The notes: a model not told the origin generated them from the letters alone. DNA of 64,000 nt from an uncultured Bacteroidota bacterium (GCA_903835005.1 CAILLK010000027.1:1-64000); one strand, 5' to 3'; shown: positions 23,259-32,743, counted from the stretch's first letter. Made by a program: numbers and translations.

Positions 23259-23376
23259 CGAAATGGTAATGGTTGTAAACCCGAAAAATAATTTGCCGGG
23301 TTTAAAATGTGAAAATATCCTATTATTTTTGATGAGGTTCAGCTACCTTTAATTTTAACTATCTAAAAATCATCAG

Positions 23377-24744
23377 ATGAAAAATGGAGTTAGGTTTTTT
23401 GTCAGTAGTTTAATTTGTTTGGGTGCAGGCATCATTCTCTCCGGTTGTGGCAATAAACTAAAACAAACAGGTTTTGATTCCGGTATCAATCAGGTGGGTC
23501 ATGTAGTTGTTATTTACATGGAGAACCATAGCTACGATAATCTTTATGGCCGGTTTGCACATGCCAATGGTCATGACAATGCGACACTGGGTGCGGTAAC
23601 CCAGCTTGATTCAAACGACAAGCCATATGTTACACTGCCCATGGATTCGGGCGCAATTCCATCCACACTGCCAAACAATATTTTCAATATTGATAAATAC
23701 ATAGCGCCGGACAAGAAAACACCCGATGTTTTGCACCAGTATTACCAGGAACAGATGCAGATAAATGGTGGTAAAATGAATAAATATGCCTTGTATAACG
23801 CATGGTCTTACGGGCTTACCATGGGCTATTATATTACTGATTCTCTGCCATTAGATACTTTTGCCAAAAGTTATACTTTATGCGATAATTTTTTCCATAG
23901 CGCATTCGGCGGGTCATTTTTAAACCATCAGTGGCTTATAGCAGCCGCATCACCGGTAAATAAAAATGGTTGTGATTCTGTAATCGCAAAGGTGCAGAAT
24001 GGCAAGCTTATAAGGGATGGCCTTATTACGCCCGATGGCTATGTAGTCAACACCAGTTTTTCAGTTAATGCCCCGCATGCCCCGGCCAGTAAGTATAACT
24101 ACAATCCGGCAAGGCTCGTACCCAGTCAGACCCATCCCACCATTGGTGATCGTTTAAACGACAGAGGTGTTTCCTGGGTTTGGTATTCGGGTGGCTGGGA
24201 TAATGCCAACAGAACTCATCCCGACTCTAATTTTCAGTATCATCATCAGCCCTTTACTTATTTTGCCAATTATTCAGATACCGCAATTGAAGCCCGGAGA
24301 AAGCATCTTAAAGATGAAAGCCTGTTTTTTGCCGATGCCCGCAATGGCACGCTGCCAGCCGTTTCGTTTGTTAAGCCGCTCGGCGATTTTAATGAGCACC
24401 CGGGTTATTCTGATGTGAAGGATGGAGAAGATCATGCCGTGGCGCTGATCAATGCAGTGCTCAGCGGGCCTTCGCGCAATGATGTAGTTATCATACTTAC
24501 TTATGATGAAAATGGTGGTTTCTGGGACCATGTAGCCCCGCCGGTTATAGATACCGTATGGGGGCCGGGCACACGTGTGCCGGCGATAATTATTTCTCCT
24601 TTTGCCAAAAAAAGAAATGTTGACCACACCCAATACGAAACACTCAGTATTCTTGCCTTTATAGAAAAACGCTGGGGTTTACAGCCTTTGAATGATCGCG
24701 ACAGAAATGCCAATCCTTTAAGGAATGCTTTTGATTTTCAGTAA
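23377..24744 (+). CDS. Secreted phosphoesterase lipoprotein (phospholipase C/acid phosphatase AcpA-like)
   Basis: A 455-residue protein of the phosphoesterase family that includes phospholipase C and AcpA. The N-terminus is a lipoprotein signal with lipobox LSGC (Cys near residue 25), so it is exported and anchored. Catalytic-type segments: [17 protein letters not shown] (metal site with the likely nucleophile region), [55 protein letters not shown] and [14 protein letters not shown]. Together these are the standard blocks of the family. It stands alone on the plus strand. The substrate (phospholipid, phosphomonoester or other) cannot be told. Confidence 0.85.
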   Translation: MKNGVRFFVSSLICLGAGIILSGCGNKLKQTGFDSGINQVGHVVVIYMENHSYDNLYGRFAHANGHDNATLGAVTQLDSNDKPYVTLPMDSGAIPSTLPNNIFNIDKYIAPDKKTPDVLHQYYQEQMQINGGKMNKYALYNAWSYGLTMGYYITDSLPLDTFAKSYTLCDNFFHSAFGGSFLNHQWLIAAASPVNKNGCDSVIAKVQNGKLIRDGLITPDGYVVNTSFSVNAPHAPASKYNYNPARLVPSQTHPTIGDRLNDRGVSWVWYSGGWDNANRTHPDSNFQYHHQPFTYFANYSDTAIEARRKHLKDESLFFADARNGTLPAVSFVKPLGDFNEHPGYSDVKDGEDHAVALINAVLSGPSRNDVVIILTYDENGGFWDHVAPPVIDTVWGPGTRVPAIIISPFAKKRNVDHTQYETLSILAFIEKRWGLQPLNDRDRNANPLRNAFDFQ

Positions 24745-25072
24745 ATCTGAGATGGAATTTCCGACTTTTTGCTACTATCCTGAGTTGAGAGGGTCTTGCA
24801 TAACCTTGAGATGTCGGAAGTATACAAACTGCACATATTGAAGATAATTGATAAGTTTTGAAGTCTTAATGAGGTTGATTAAGAAAAATATATATTAAAA
24901 AGTAAGCAAACTTAAGGATGTGTTTTTTGGCATATAATTTAATTGCACTCGTAGTGTCTGGTATCAGGAGGATGTATTTATTTTCAGTATTTGTCCGCGA
25001 ATTTTAATGATAAAAGTCATTTTCCTTTCTGTAGATAATCCTTACCTTCGCGCCACAAAAATTCCGCTCCAA
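24745..25072. other. Intergenic region before sucC
   Basis: About 330 bases with no gene. A TACCTTCG near 25042-25049, close to the TAnnTTTG consensus, could be the -7 box of sucC, about 24 bp before its ATG. No other structure seen. Confidence 0.35.
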
Positions 25073-26293
25073 ATGAATCTGCACGAATACCAGGCTAAAG
25101 AACTGCTGAAAAGATACAATGTACCCACCCAGGAAGGCGTTGCCGTGGATAAGGTAGATGATGCTGTAAATGCCTACAAGCAAATGGCTACCAATTCGGG
25201 CAGTAAGTTTGCCGTAGTAAAGGCACAGATACATGCCGGTGGCCGTGGTAAAGGGCGCATAAAGGAATATCCCGATCAAGCTGGTGTGAAGGTGGTGAAA
25301 AGTGCTGATGAGGTAGAAACAGTGGCGCACAACATATTGGGGCATACACTTGTTACTATCCAGACCGGCCCTACAGGTAAAAAAGTAAACAAGATCCTTA
25401 TTGCTCAGGATATGTATTACGATGGACCCAGCGAACGAAAGGAGTTTTATATGAGCATCCTGCTCGACAGGGCTAAGAAACAGAATGTAATTATGTACAG
25501 TACCGAAGGGGGTATGGATATTGAAACCGTGGCCCATGATACTCCTGAGAAAATATTTAAGGAGTGGGTGCATCCGGGTTTTCCGCTGATGCCCTTCCAG
25601 GCACGTAAAATTGCATTCAACCTGGGCCTGAACGGTCTGGCTTTTATAAACATGGTGGCATTTGTGGGCAAGCTGTACGATGCCTATGTTGGCCTTGATT
25701 GCTCTATGCTGGAGATCAACCCGCTGTTCAAAAGCGCAGACGACAAGATCATTGCGGTAGACTGCAAAATGAACGTGGATGAAAACGCACTCATCCGCCA
25801 CAGCGACCTGGCTGATATGCGCGATAAGAGTGAAGAAGACCCAACCGAAGTGGAAGCCGGCGAATACAACCTGAATTATGTGAAGCTGGACGGCAATGTA
25901 GGCTGCATGGTCAACGGTGCAGGCCTTGCCATGGCTACCATGGATATGATAAAACTGGCTGGTGGTGAGCCCGCCAACTTCCTGGACGTAGGCGGCAGCG
26001 CCAATGCCCAGACCGTAGAGGCAGGATTCCGCATCATTCTTAAGGACCCGCACGTAAAGGCCATTCTTATCAATATATTCGGGGGCATCGTTCGTTGCGA
26101 CAGGGTAGCATCGGGCGTAATTGAGGCCTATAAGAACCTCGGCAACATCAATATCCCCATCATTGTGCGCCTGCAGGGCACCAATGCCGAGATTGCCAAG
26201 GAACTGATAGTAAATTCAGGGCTTAAGGTGCAATCGGCTATTTTGCTGAGTGAAGCTGCGGAGTTGGTGCAGAAGGCAGTGGCGGGAAATTAA
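25073..26293 (+). CDS. sucC: Succinate-CoA ligase (ADP-forming), beta subunit
   Basis: The beta subunit of the citric-acid-cycle succinyl-CoA synthetase. 406 residues from the family start MNLHEYQAKELLKRYNVP. It has an ATP-grasp domain (VVKAQIHAGGRGKGRIKEYP), DCSMLEINPLF, VGCMVNGAGLAMATMD, EPANFLDVGGSA and NIFGGIVRCDRVASG, which faces the phosphohistidine of the alpha subunit. I chose ATG 25073; the open frame extends 66 bp upstream but the extra residues do not fit the family. The alpha subunit gene sucD is not adjacent, as is frequent in Bacteroidota. A clear terminator follows at 26329. Confidence 0.96.
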   Translation: MNLHEYQAKELLKRYNVPTQEGVAVDKVDDAVNAYKQMATNSGSKFAVVKAQIHAGGRGKGRIKEYPDQAGVKVVKSADEVETVAHNILGHTLVTIQTGPTGKKVNKILIAQDMYYDGPSERKEFYMSILLDRAKKQNVIMYSTEGGMDIETVAHDTPEKIFKEWVHPGFPLMPFQARKIAFNLGLNGLAFINMVAFVGKLYDAYVGLDCSMLEINPLFKSADDKIIAVDCKMNVDENALIRHSDLADMRDKSEEDPTEVEAGEYNLNYVKLDGNVGCMVNGAGLAMATMDMIKLAGGEPANFLDVGGSANAQTVEAGFRIILKDPHVKAILINIFGGIVRCDRVASGVIEAYKNLGNINIPIIVRLQGTNAEIAKELIVNSGLKVQSAILLSEAAELVQKAVAGN

Positions 26294-26328
26294 TTGGAAT
26301 AATTTTTTTCGAATTAAAATATAAAAAA

Positions 26329-26353
26329 GACATCCAGTTGGATGTCTTTTTTT
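26329..26353 (+). terminator. Terminator of sucC
   Basis: Perfect arms GACATCCA (26329-26336) and TGGATGTC (26339-26346) with a 2-base loop, preceded by six A and followed by seven or more T. A near-identical hairpin recurs at 27580 next to tRNA-Met. Confidence 0.9.
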
Positions 26354-26554
26354 ATTGAAGAAATCATTCCTGACAAATGGATCTGCATTACAGGATTAAG
26401 AAGAAGTATAGGCACAAAAAACGTTAATCTTAATGACTGGCTTTTCTTGAAGCGGGAACCAGAATCGAATAAGTGATTTTTTGTGATTACTCCGGTTTTA
26501 AGAATTTCAATTGGCCAATATGATTCTACTTTGCTATAGGTTGGCTGAGGCATT

Positions 26555-27265
26555 TTGTTGGCGGAAAAATTTCATTACCTTGCTCTTGTGGTTCGCATTT
26601 TCCGGGATATTACTATATACATCTTGCTGTGTATTTCCACCTTCCTTATGCTCAACGGTATTGTACGCTACTATCCCATGAGCGATGATATTGGCTTTCT
26701 GAAGTTCAAGCAGCCATACCTGCATAACCCCGTATGGAAAGCGGCGTTTTATATCCATGTCTATTCCATTATGCCTGCGCTGCTGGCCGGGTTTACACAA
26801 TTTTCCCGGTACATACTACGGGAGCAGAAGCAGTTGCACCGGCTGATGGGGAGAATATATGCTTACGATGTATTGCTGATCAATGCGCCGGCAGCAATGG
26901 TACTGGCCGTTAACGCCAATGGTCTGCTGCCGGGCAGGGCAGCCTTTGTTATCTTAGATTGCCTTTGGTTCCTGTTCACTTTGAAGGCAGTACTTGAAGC
27001 CCGCAAAGGCAACATCGCGGCTCACCGCCGTTACATGATTCGCAGCTATGCCCTCACACTGTCTGCCGTCATGCTGCGTGCGTGGAAATTAATTATCCTC
27101 AGCTTTGTCTACATTGATCCTGTACACCTTTATATGATTGACGCATGGCTGGGTTTTGTACCTAATCTCTTGTTTGCAGAATGGCTGATCAGGCGCAAAA
27201 CTTACCGCTCAAAACTAACAGTGCTTAAAAACCACACTACCTCAACGGCCAGGAGCAGCAGATAG
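26555..27265 (+). CDS. DUF2306-like multi-pass membrane protein
   Basis: About 236 residues with roughly six hydrophobic segments: ITIYILLCISTFLMLNGIV, the stretch around IHVYSIMPALLAGF, VLLINAPAAMVLAVN, FVILDCLWFLFTLKAVLEA, LTLSAVMLRAWKLIILSF and LGFVPNLLFAEWLI. Conserved polar points HRLMGRIYAYDV and GNIAAHRRYMIRSYALT fit the DUF2306 family of predicted membrane proteins with paired His, possibly heme-binding. The start is uncertain: TTG 26555, GTG 26585 or ATG 26648. It converges with a small membrane-protein gene and overlaps its 3' end by 64 bp. Confidence 0.7.
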   Translation: MLAEKFHYLALVVRIFRDITIYILLCISTFLMLNGIVRYYPMSDDIGFLKFKQPYLHNPVWKAAFYIHVYSIMPALLAGFTQFSRYILREQKQLHRLMGRIYAYDVLLINAPAAMVLAVNANGLLPGRAAFVILDCLWFLFTLKAVLEARKGNIAAHRRYMIRSYALTLSAVMLRAWKLIILSFVYIDPVHLYMIDAWLGFVPNLLFAEWLIRRKTYRSKLTVLKNHTTSTARSSR

Positions 27266-27408
27266 CTGAGGATAAAGATAATAATACGCATCCGCCTCGG
27301 ACGACTACTACCTTTCTTTACCAATTTCTTATAGCTAAACAATGCTATTACATAAGCAATTAAGGCAGGAATGCCGATAACGAGCAAAAGGGCAATGATA
27401 CCAAACAT
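27202..27408 (-). CDS. Small two-TM membrane protein, unknown
   Basis: A 68-residue peptide with two hydrophobic helices (FGIIALLLVIGIPALIAYVI and IIIFILSYLLLLAVEVVWFL) joined by a basic loop, KKLVKKGSSRPRRMR. That topology and the positive loop look like a real small inner-membrane protein. No family recognised. Its 3' end overlaps the convergent DUF2306-like gene by 64 bp, which lowers confidence somewhat. Confidence 0.5.
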   Translation of the reverse strand: MFGIIALLLVIGIPALIAYVIALFSYKKLVKKGSSRPRRMRIIIFILSYLLLLAVEVVWFLSTVSFER

Positions 27409-27508
27409 AAAGAGAGCTATATAGATGTTACTAAAAGGGTACTAAAGATTAAATTTAACGATTTTATCCGGAAATTACTTCACTGGAATGGGTTTTAACT
27501 TTTTATGG

Positions 27509-27535
27509 TAGCGAGAACATCTATCGAACCTGAGA
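27509..27535 (-). repeat. Degenerate partial copy of the initiator tRNA 3' end
   Basis: 27 bases match the 3' end of the tRNA at 27603-27629 at 23 of 27 positions, in the same orientation, 94 bp away. The copy covers the acceptor 3' strand and the T-arm only. It cannot make a tRNA. Confidence 0.6.
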
Positions 27536-27575
27536 TTCCGCATTTTTACGGGAGAAATGGGCCTTTAAAATGCAA

Positions 27576-27601
27576 AAAAGACACCCGTTTGGATGTCTTT
27601 T
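27576..27601 (-). terminator. Terminator downstream of tRNA-Met
   Basis: Arms GACACCC (27580-27586) and GGATGTC (27591-27597) with one A-C mismatch and a GTTT loop. Read on the minus strand it is followed by TTTTTT. It directly abuts the tRNA 3' end and closely resembles the sucC terminator. Confidence 0.75.
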
Positions 27602-27602
27602 G

Positions 27603-27674
<72 letters not shown>

Positions 27675-27774
27675 ATGTGGGTGCAAAAGTAGGGGTTACG
27701 AAGTTACCCACCAAACTTATTATTGCCTCAAACGTTAAAGTATTGCTTTTGGAACAAAATTTTAATTAAGCCAA

Positions 27775-28035
27775 GTGATTCATCAAAATTCAGTATCTTT
27801 ACCTCAAAGCAATTTATCTGCTACATATCATATCCGCAATAAAAAAGAATATTCCAAGGCAGTGATAGAAGATTTGCGTAAAAATGATGCGGTTGAGTTT
27901 ATACCCGAGGAGGAAGCTTTTGATGTGCCTCAATGGCAAAAAAATGAAGTGCTAAGGAGAATTGAAAAACATAAAACCAGCCCGGAGCAGATTATAGATG
28001 AGGATACTTTTTTTGCCATGCTAAACGATGATTGA
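27775..28035 (+). CDS. Orphan addiction-module antitoxin-like protein
   Basis: An 86-residue acidic protein whose C-terminal half, VPQWQKNEVLRRIEKHKTSP followed by an IIDEDTFFAML end, follows the pattern of the short unstable-antitoxin/addiction-module component family (PxW....V..R...). The start is GTG 27775; there is no internal ATG before the last residues. A following toxin gene would be expected, but the overlapping ATG at 28028 opens a frame of only 24 codons, so the toxin seems lost. It may be non-functional or an orphan. Confidence 0.55.
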   Translation: MIHQNSVSLPQSNLSATYHIRNKKEYSKAVIEDLRKNDAVEFIPEEEAFDVPQWQKNEVLRRIEKHKTSPEQIIDEDTFFAMLNDD

Positions 28036-28091
28036 GTTTAATCGCATATTTGATCATTACTCCCTCTGTCAAACAAATATAGACCTAAACT

Positions 28092-28208
28092 ATGTCGCCT
28101 AAAATTGACCAATACCTGTTTGGATGGTTTTGCGGCCTTGGCTTTTTATCTGCATACTGTCTCTTTTTCATAGCGCATCTGTATGAGAAATTTTTTGCAA
28201 CTACCTAA
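28092..28208 (+). CDS. Possible 38-residue single-TM peptide
   Basis: A short frame, ATG to TAA, encoding MSPKIDQYLFGWF, then a hydrophobic stretch (CGLGFLSAYCLFFIAHLY) and EKFFATT. It has the form of a small membrane protein. No ribosome-binding site is visible, and chance cannot be excluded for an ORF of this size. Confidence 0.25.
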   Translation: MSPKIDQYLFGWFCGLGFLSAYCLFFIAHLYEKFFATT

Positions 28209-28219
28209 CAGGTACGCAG

Positions 28220-28268
28220 TAAGTAACTTATCAACCTTTCAACTTATCAACTTATCATCCTATCAACC
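28220..28268. repeat. Short low-complexity repeat (TTATCAAC-like units)
   Basis: About five imperfect copies of a 9-10-bp unit resembling CTTATCAAC, directly upstream of the rnr -7 box. It is similar in style to the 8-bp repeat next to metK. Confidence 0.6.
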
Positions 28269-28276
28269 AATCCCCC

Positions 28277-28284
28277 TACCTTTG
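28277..28284 (+). promoter_or_regulatory. -7 box of the rnr promoter (TACCTTTG)
   Basis: A perfect TAnnTTTG box, 18 bp before the rnr ATG, which would give a leader of about ten bases. No clear -33 TTTG, since the tandem repeat occupies that position. Confidence 0.6.
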
Positions 28285-28302
28285 CACTATTAATTATTAT
28301 AA

Positions 28303-30393
28303 ATGCCTAAAAACACAAAAAGAAAAAACAAAAACCCTGTTGCCGGAAAACACATCTATACAGGCAAGCTTGAAGTAACCCGAAGCGGTATGGGATTTGT
28401 AGTGGTAGATGGACTGGAAACAGACATCATCATTGACCGCAACAACATGGATACCGCCCTCAACGGCGATGAAGTAAAAGTAGAAGTAAGAGCTAATAAC
28501 GAACCCGGCAAGCGACTAAAGGGAACCATTACTGAGGTAATCCGCCGCAAGCAATCTGAGTTCAGCGGACGGGTAGAGGTTCATCCTCATTTCGCATTCC
28601 TGATACCGGAGAGCGAAAAGATGCCTGTGGATATATTTATACCCCTGCACCTGCTTAATGGCGCCAAAAACGGCGACCACGCCATGGGGCGTATAGTAGA
28701 ATGGAGTGGCAAGACAAAGAACCCGGTTGGCGAGATAGTAAGTGTGCTTACCAACCAATCAATAAATGAAATAGCCATGCAGGGGCTGCTGGTAGAAAAT
28801 GGTTTCCCGCTCACATTCCCTGATGATGTGCTGGAAGATGCAGCAAGGTACCCGGAATACATGGACATTAAGGAGATAGCTAAAAGAAAGGATATCCGCG
28901 ATGTGCTTACCGTAACCATAGACCCTGCGGATGCCAAAGACTTTGACGATGCCCTTTCTTTTAAAGAACTGAAAGGCGGGTGGTATGAAGTAGGTGTTCA
29001 TATAGCCGATGTAAGCCATTATATAGAGCCTGGCTCCGCACTCGATAAGGAGGCTTACCGGCGGGCTACCAGTGTTTACCTGCCCGACAGGGTATCGCCT
29101 ATGTTGCCTGAGCGGCTTTCAAATGAACTCTGTTCGCTTCGCCCACATGAAGATAAATATACCTTTTCGGTCCTATTCCGGATCAATGAACATGGCAAAG
29201 TAAAAGACCACTGGATAGGGAAAACAGTGATCCATTCAGATCGCCGTTACTCTTACGAGGAAGTACAGGAGATAATAGAAGGGGCTGATGGCGATAATGC
29301 TGCGGTATTACATACATTGAACGGGATAGCAAAAAACCTGCGCAGCCAACGCTTCAAAAAAGGGGCTATCAATTTCTCTTCTCAGGAGGTACGGTTCCAG
29401 CTCGATGAAACCGGCAAGCCAATTGGTATTGTCATTAAGGAAAGCAAGGAAGCACACCAGCTTATAGAAGAGTTTATGTTGCTGGCCAACAGGACCATAG
29501 CAGAATATGTGGGAGGAATTAAGTTTAAAGGCGAGGATGTACCCTTTCCATACCGTGTGCATGATGTGCCGGATGAGGATAAACTGAGGGTGTTTTCCTT
29601 ATTTGCCGGCCGGTTTGGTGTGAAATTTGATTTGAGTACACCCGGAACAATTTCCAAGTCGTTCAATGCTATGCTTGAAACAGTGAGGGGTAATCCGGAG
29701 CAGCATGTGCTGGAGCAACTAGGTATCCGAACGATGTCGAAGGCGGTATATACAACTGATAATATCGGCCATTACGGGCTGGGGTTTGAGCACTACTGCC
29801 ATTTTACTTCACCTATACGCAGGTATCCTGATGTGCTGGTGCACCGTATTTTGCAGGAATGCATTGCGGGAGATATACACCCGATAAAGCACCTCGAAGC
29901 CCAGTGCCGCCATTGCAGCGACCAGGAGCGAAGGGCTATGGAAACAGAGCGCGCCGCGAATAAGTATAAGCAGGTAGAATTTATGCAGGACTATGTGGGC
30001 GATGATTTTGAAGCGGTTATCAGTGGTGTTGCCACATTCGGATTCTGGGCCGAGACTGTTGCACATAAGTGTGAAGGCATGGTATCTATTAATGACCTTT
30101 CGGAATTTGATGATTTTGAATTTAATGAGGGTGAATATGCCCTTGTCGGGCGTTCCAGCGGGCTGAGGTTCGCGATGGGTGATAAGGTAAAGGTGCAGGT
30201 AGTATCGGCCAATCTTGCCAAAAGGCAGATTGATTTTTCTATCTTAGAGCTACCCGACCGGCCAGCCAGGAAAATGATGAGCGGTTCGACACGCGCGTAT
30301 GGACAGGGCAAGAAACTGACTGCAACCGAATCATTTGCCTACGGCAAAAAAACTGCAAAAACAAAGACAAATAACAACCGCAAAAAGAAATAG
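28303..30393 (+). CDS. rnr: Ribonuclease R
   Basis: A 696-residue 3'-5' exoribonuclease of the RNB family, acting on structured RNA in RNA turnover and quality control. Order: N-terminal cold-shock domains (residues about 20-150: YTGKLEVTRSGMGFVVV, FSGRVEVHPHFAFLIP), the RNB catalytic domain with the metal-binding DPADAKDFDDALSF (residues 207-220) and VGVHIADVSHYI, HYCHFTSPIRRYPDVLVHRI, then the S1 domain (FEAVISGVATFGFW to about 635) and a basic Lys-rich tail. ATG 28303 follows the TAnnTTTG box. Its TAG is immediately followed by the ATG of the next gene. Confidence 0.96.
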   Translation: MPKNTKRKNKNPVAGKHIYTGKLEVTRSGMGFVVVDGLETDIIIDRNNMDTALNGDEVKVEVRANNEPGKRLKGTITEVIRRKQSEFSGRVEVHPHFAFLIPESEKMPVDIFIPLHLLNGAKNGDHAMGRIVEWSGKTKNPVGEIVSVLTNQSINEIAMQGLLVENGFPLTFPDDVLEDAARYPEYMDIKEIAKRKDIRDVLTVTIDPADAKDFDDALSFKELKGGWYEVGVHIADVSHYIEPGSALDKEAYRRATSVYLPDRVSPMLPERLSNELCSLRPHEDKYTFSVLFRINEHGKVKDHWIGKTVIHSDRRYSYEEVQEIIEGADGDNAAVLHTLNGIAKNLRSQRFKKGAINFSSQEVRFQLDETGKPIGIVIKESKEAHQLIEEFMLLANRTIAEYVGGIKFKGEDVPFPYRVHDVPDEDKLRVFSLFAGRFGVKFDLSTPGTISKSFNAMLETVRGNPEQHVLEQLGIRTMSKAVYTTDNIGHYGLGFEHYCHFTSPIRRYPDVLVHRILQECIAGDIHPIKHLEAQCRHCSDQERRAMETERAANKYKQVEFMQDYVGDDFEAVISGVATFGFWAETVAHKCEGMVSINDLSEFDDFEFNEGEYALVGRSSGLRFAMGDKVKVQVVSANLAKRQIDFSILELPDRPARKMMSGSTRAYGQGKKLTATESFAYGKKTAKTKTNNNRKKK

Positions 30394-31359
30394 ATGCATT
30401 CTTTCATAGAACTTGTCGCCTCTTTTGAGGGACGATTTACAGGCTCATTACCTTTCAGGCCTGCGCCTGCATCACTATATGATCCTTGCCGCTATTTACT
30501 GAAACTTGGGGGTAAAAGGGTGCGGCCTGTATTGTGCCTGATGGCCAATGAGCTGTTTGGCGATATCAATGAAGATGCATGGTACGCTGCATTCGGTATA
30601 GAATTGTTTCACAATTTTACCCTGATACATGATGATATCATGGACAAAGCGCCTCTGAGAAGGGGTAACCCCACCATACACACCAAGTATGGCCTTACCA
30701 GCGGCATCCTATCGGGAGATGTGATGTGTATTTATGCTTACGAACAGATGGCGAATATCAGGCAATTTCTGCCCCAGGCGCTGCGAGTTTTTAATAAGAC
30801 TGCAGTAGAAGTTTGTGAGGGCCAGCAGCTGGATATGGACTTTGAGCACCGTAATGATGTTACCATTGACGAATACATCCACATGATCATGCTTAAAACC
30901 TCGGTGTTGCTGGGTTGCAGCCTGAAAATGGGCGTCCTGGTGGGTGGCGGGCTGGGCGATAATGCCAATAAGCTTTATGAGTTTGGTCGCAACCTCGGTA
31001 TTGCCTTCCAGCTACAGGACGACTACCTGGATGCATTTGGAGATACGGGAAAGCTGGGTAAGCAGAATGGCGGAGATATTATTGCCAATAAGAAAACTTA
31101 CCTGCTGCTTAAAACGCTTGAAAATGTGGATAAGGAGCAACGCAACTACCTTGAAGGGTTGCTGCAATCTAACAGCGACAACAAAGTGCCTTCGATGCTG
31201 GAACTTTACCGGACCACAGGAGCAGATATTGCTTGCCGGGATGCAGTGGCTGAATATTCCCGGTTAGCTTTTGAGTGCCTGGAAAATGTGGCTATACCAT
31301 CCAAAAGGAAAGAGCCACTGATGGAGCTGGCTAGCTATTTACTGATGAGGGATAAATAA
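30394..31359 (+). CDS. Polyprenyl diphosphate synthase (trans-isoprenyl synthase)
   Basis: A 321-residue trans-prenyltransferase that condenses isopentenyl diphosphate with allylic diphosphates. The first Asp-rich motif is LIHDDIMDKAPLRRGNPT (DDIMD at 80-84) and the second is FQLQDDYLDAFGD near residue 208. GGKRVRPVLCLMANELFG is the IPP-binding helix. Length fits either farnesyl/geranylgeranyl or a longer-chain synthase; chain length cannot be fixed from motifs alone. The ATG touches the rnr stop codon, so the two are co-transcribed. Confidence 0.92.
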   Translation: MHSFIELVASFEGRFTGSLPFRPAPASLYDPCRYLLKLGGKRVRPVLCLMANELFGDINEDAWYAAFGIELFHNFTLIHDDIMDKAPLRRGNPTIHTKYGLTSGILSGDVMCIYAYEQMANIRQFLPQALRVFNKTAVEVCEGQQLDMDFEHRNDVTIDEYIHMIMLKTSVLLGCSLKMGVLVGGGLGDNANKLYEFGRNLGIAFQLQDDYLDAFGDTGKLGKQNGGDIIANKKTYLLLKTLENVDKEQRNYLEGLLQSNSDNKVPSMLELYRTTGADIACRDAVAEYSRLAFECLENVAIPSKRKEPLMELASYLLMRDK

Positions 31360-31407
31360 TTTAGATTTGCTTATAGAAACTTTCAAAAACTAAACGTAAA
31401 ACACTGC

Positions 31408-31815
31408 ATGAACTACTGGCTAGCTAAATCGGAACCATCGAAATACAGTTTTGACCAACTGGTAAAGGATAAGAAAACGATATGGGACGGAGTGCGCAAC
31501 TATGCAGCCCGGAATAACCTGAGGGCTATGAAGAAAGGCGACCAGGTTCTGTTTTACCACAGCAATGAGGGTAAGGAAATTGTTGGCATTGCAGAAGTGG
31601 CGAAGGAAGCCTATCAGGACCCGACAACTGAAGATACCAACTGGGTGGTGGTGGAGCTGAAGCCAGTCAAGGCACTGCCTTCACCGGTATCACTTGCTGC
31701 TATTAAAGCAGAGTCATCACTAGCAACCATTGAACTGGTGAGGTTAAGCCGATTGTCTGTTAGTATAGTGAAAGAAGATGAGTTTAAGAAGGTACTGAAG
31801 ATGGGGGGATTGTAA
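31408..31815 (+). CDS. EVE-domain protein
   Basis: A 135-residue protein beginning MNYWLAKSEPSKYSFDQL, the standard start of EVE proteins, and containing WDGVRNYAARNNLRAMKKGD and VLFYHSNEGKEIVGIAEV. The EVE fold belongs to the PUA-like superfamily and binds modified bases in DNA or RNA. It is complete as a stand-alone form. It lies 48 bp after the prenyl synthase gene on the same strand; a functional link is not apparent. Confidence 0.93.
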   Translation: MNYWLAKSEPSKYSFDQLVKDKKTIWDGVRNYAARNNLRAMKKGDQVLFYHSNEGKEIVGIAEVAKEAYQDPTTEDTNWVVVELKPVKALPSPVSLAAIKAESSLATIELVRLSRLSVSIVKEDEFKKVLKMGGL

Positions 31816-31843
31816 TTTTTGGAATTAGGAATTTGGGATTTTG

Positions 31844-32743
31844 TTATTTGGTATTTCCATGATAGTATTCCTTCTGTAATTCTTTGGAAGTTTTAGTGCT
31901 GCCGTCGGGGCTCCAGCCCGGGGGATTGAAGAGGTATTTCAGTTTGGTTTTGAAGGAATTGGTTTTATGAAAATCGAGGGCGATTTCTTTCCATTCGTGG
32001 GTAATAATATGTAACGGGTGGTAGGGTTTTTCTATAGGTTTGGTAATGCCATAGTGCGGTATTTCTGTTTCCATCTCTTCGGTAAAAGTGCCAAACATGC
32101 GATCCCAGAAGATGAAAAGCATACCCATATTCCGGTCGAGATAGGGGATATTACTGGCGTGGTGCACGCGGTGGTGAGATGGGGTAACAAAGATATACTC
32201 TATCCAGCGGGGCAGTTTCTTTATGGCCTGGGTATGCACCAGAATACCATATATCTGGGTAATGGAATACATAAATATCACATCGAGCGGGCGGAAGCCA
32301 ATAATAACAAGGGGTATGAAGTAGAAGTACTTATAAACCGGCATGAGCACAGATGAACGGAAACCGGTAGAGAGGTTGTATTCGGGTGAAGAGTGGTGGG
32401 TAACATGCACTGCCCAGAACAACCGCACAGAATGATCGACATAATGTATCAGCCAGAAGATAAGATCCTCGGCCAGAAGGAGGAGGACCCAGTAAATAAT
32501 TGGATTCCAATTGTTTAACAAGTGATATTTAAAAAAATAATCTAGGACAACGAGGCCAACGAACAATCTCAGAACCGCATCAATACCCGTATTTACCAGG
32601 TTAAGGTAAATATTCATCCAGGTTTCCTTCCAGCTATAAAATTGTTGCTGCCTGAAGTTGCTGAGCAATATTTCCAGAGGAATAATTACCAGGTAAACCG
32701 GCAAGGACAACAGGAGTAATATTTGTTTATGCAACTCACTCAT
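31844..32743 (-). CDS. Sterol desaturase / fatty acid hydroxylase superfamily membrane protein
   Basis: A 299-residue integral membrane di-iron protein. The His motifs are in order: WLIHYVDHSVRLFW (HxxxH), AVHVTHHSSPEYNLS (HxxHH) and THHRVHH-type THSHHRVHHASN (here PSHHRVHHASNIPYLDRN). Four to five hydrophobic helices flank these (HKQILLLLSLPVYLVIIPLE, FVGLVVLDYFFKY, WVLLLLAEDLIFWLIHY, FYFIPLVIIGF). The family hydroxylates or desaturates lipids with O2; it would imply aerobic metabolism in the same organism. Convergent with the EVE gene. The substrate is unknown. Confidence 0.88.
   Translation of the reverse strand: MSELHKQILLLLSLPVYLVIIPLEILLSNFRQQQFYSWKETWMNIYLNLVNTGIDAVLRLFVGLVVLDYFFKYHLLNNWNPIIYWVLLLLAEDLIFWLIHYVDHSVRLFWAVHVTHHSSPEYNLSTGFRSSVLMPVYKYFYFIPLVIIGFRPLDVIFMYSITQIYGILVHTQAIKKLPRWIEYIFVTPSHHRVHHASNIPYLDRNMGMLFIFWDRMFGTFTEEMETEIPHYGITKPIEKPYHPLHIITHEWKEIALDFHKTNSFKTKLKYLFNPPGWSPDGSTKTSKELQKEYYHGNTK

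Noticed and set aside
25004-26053. 349-codon minus-strand frame opposite sucC
   Set aside because: sucC is unmistakable on the plus strand; the antisense frame has no recognisable domain.
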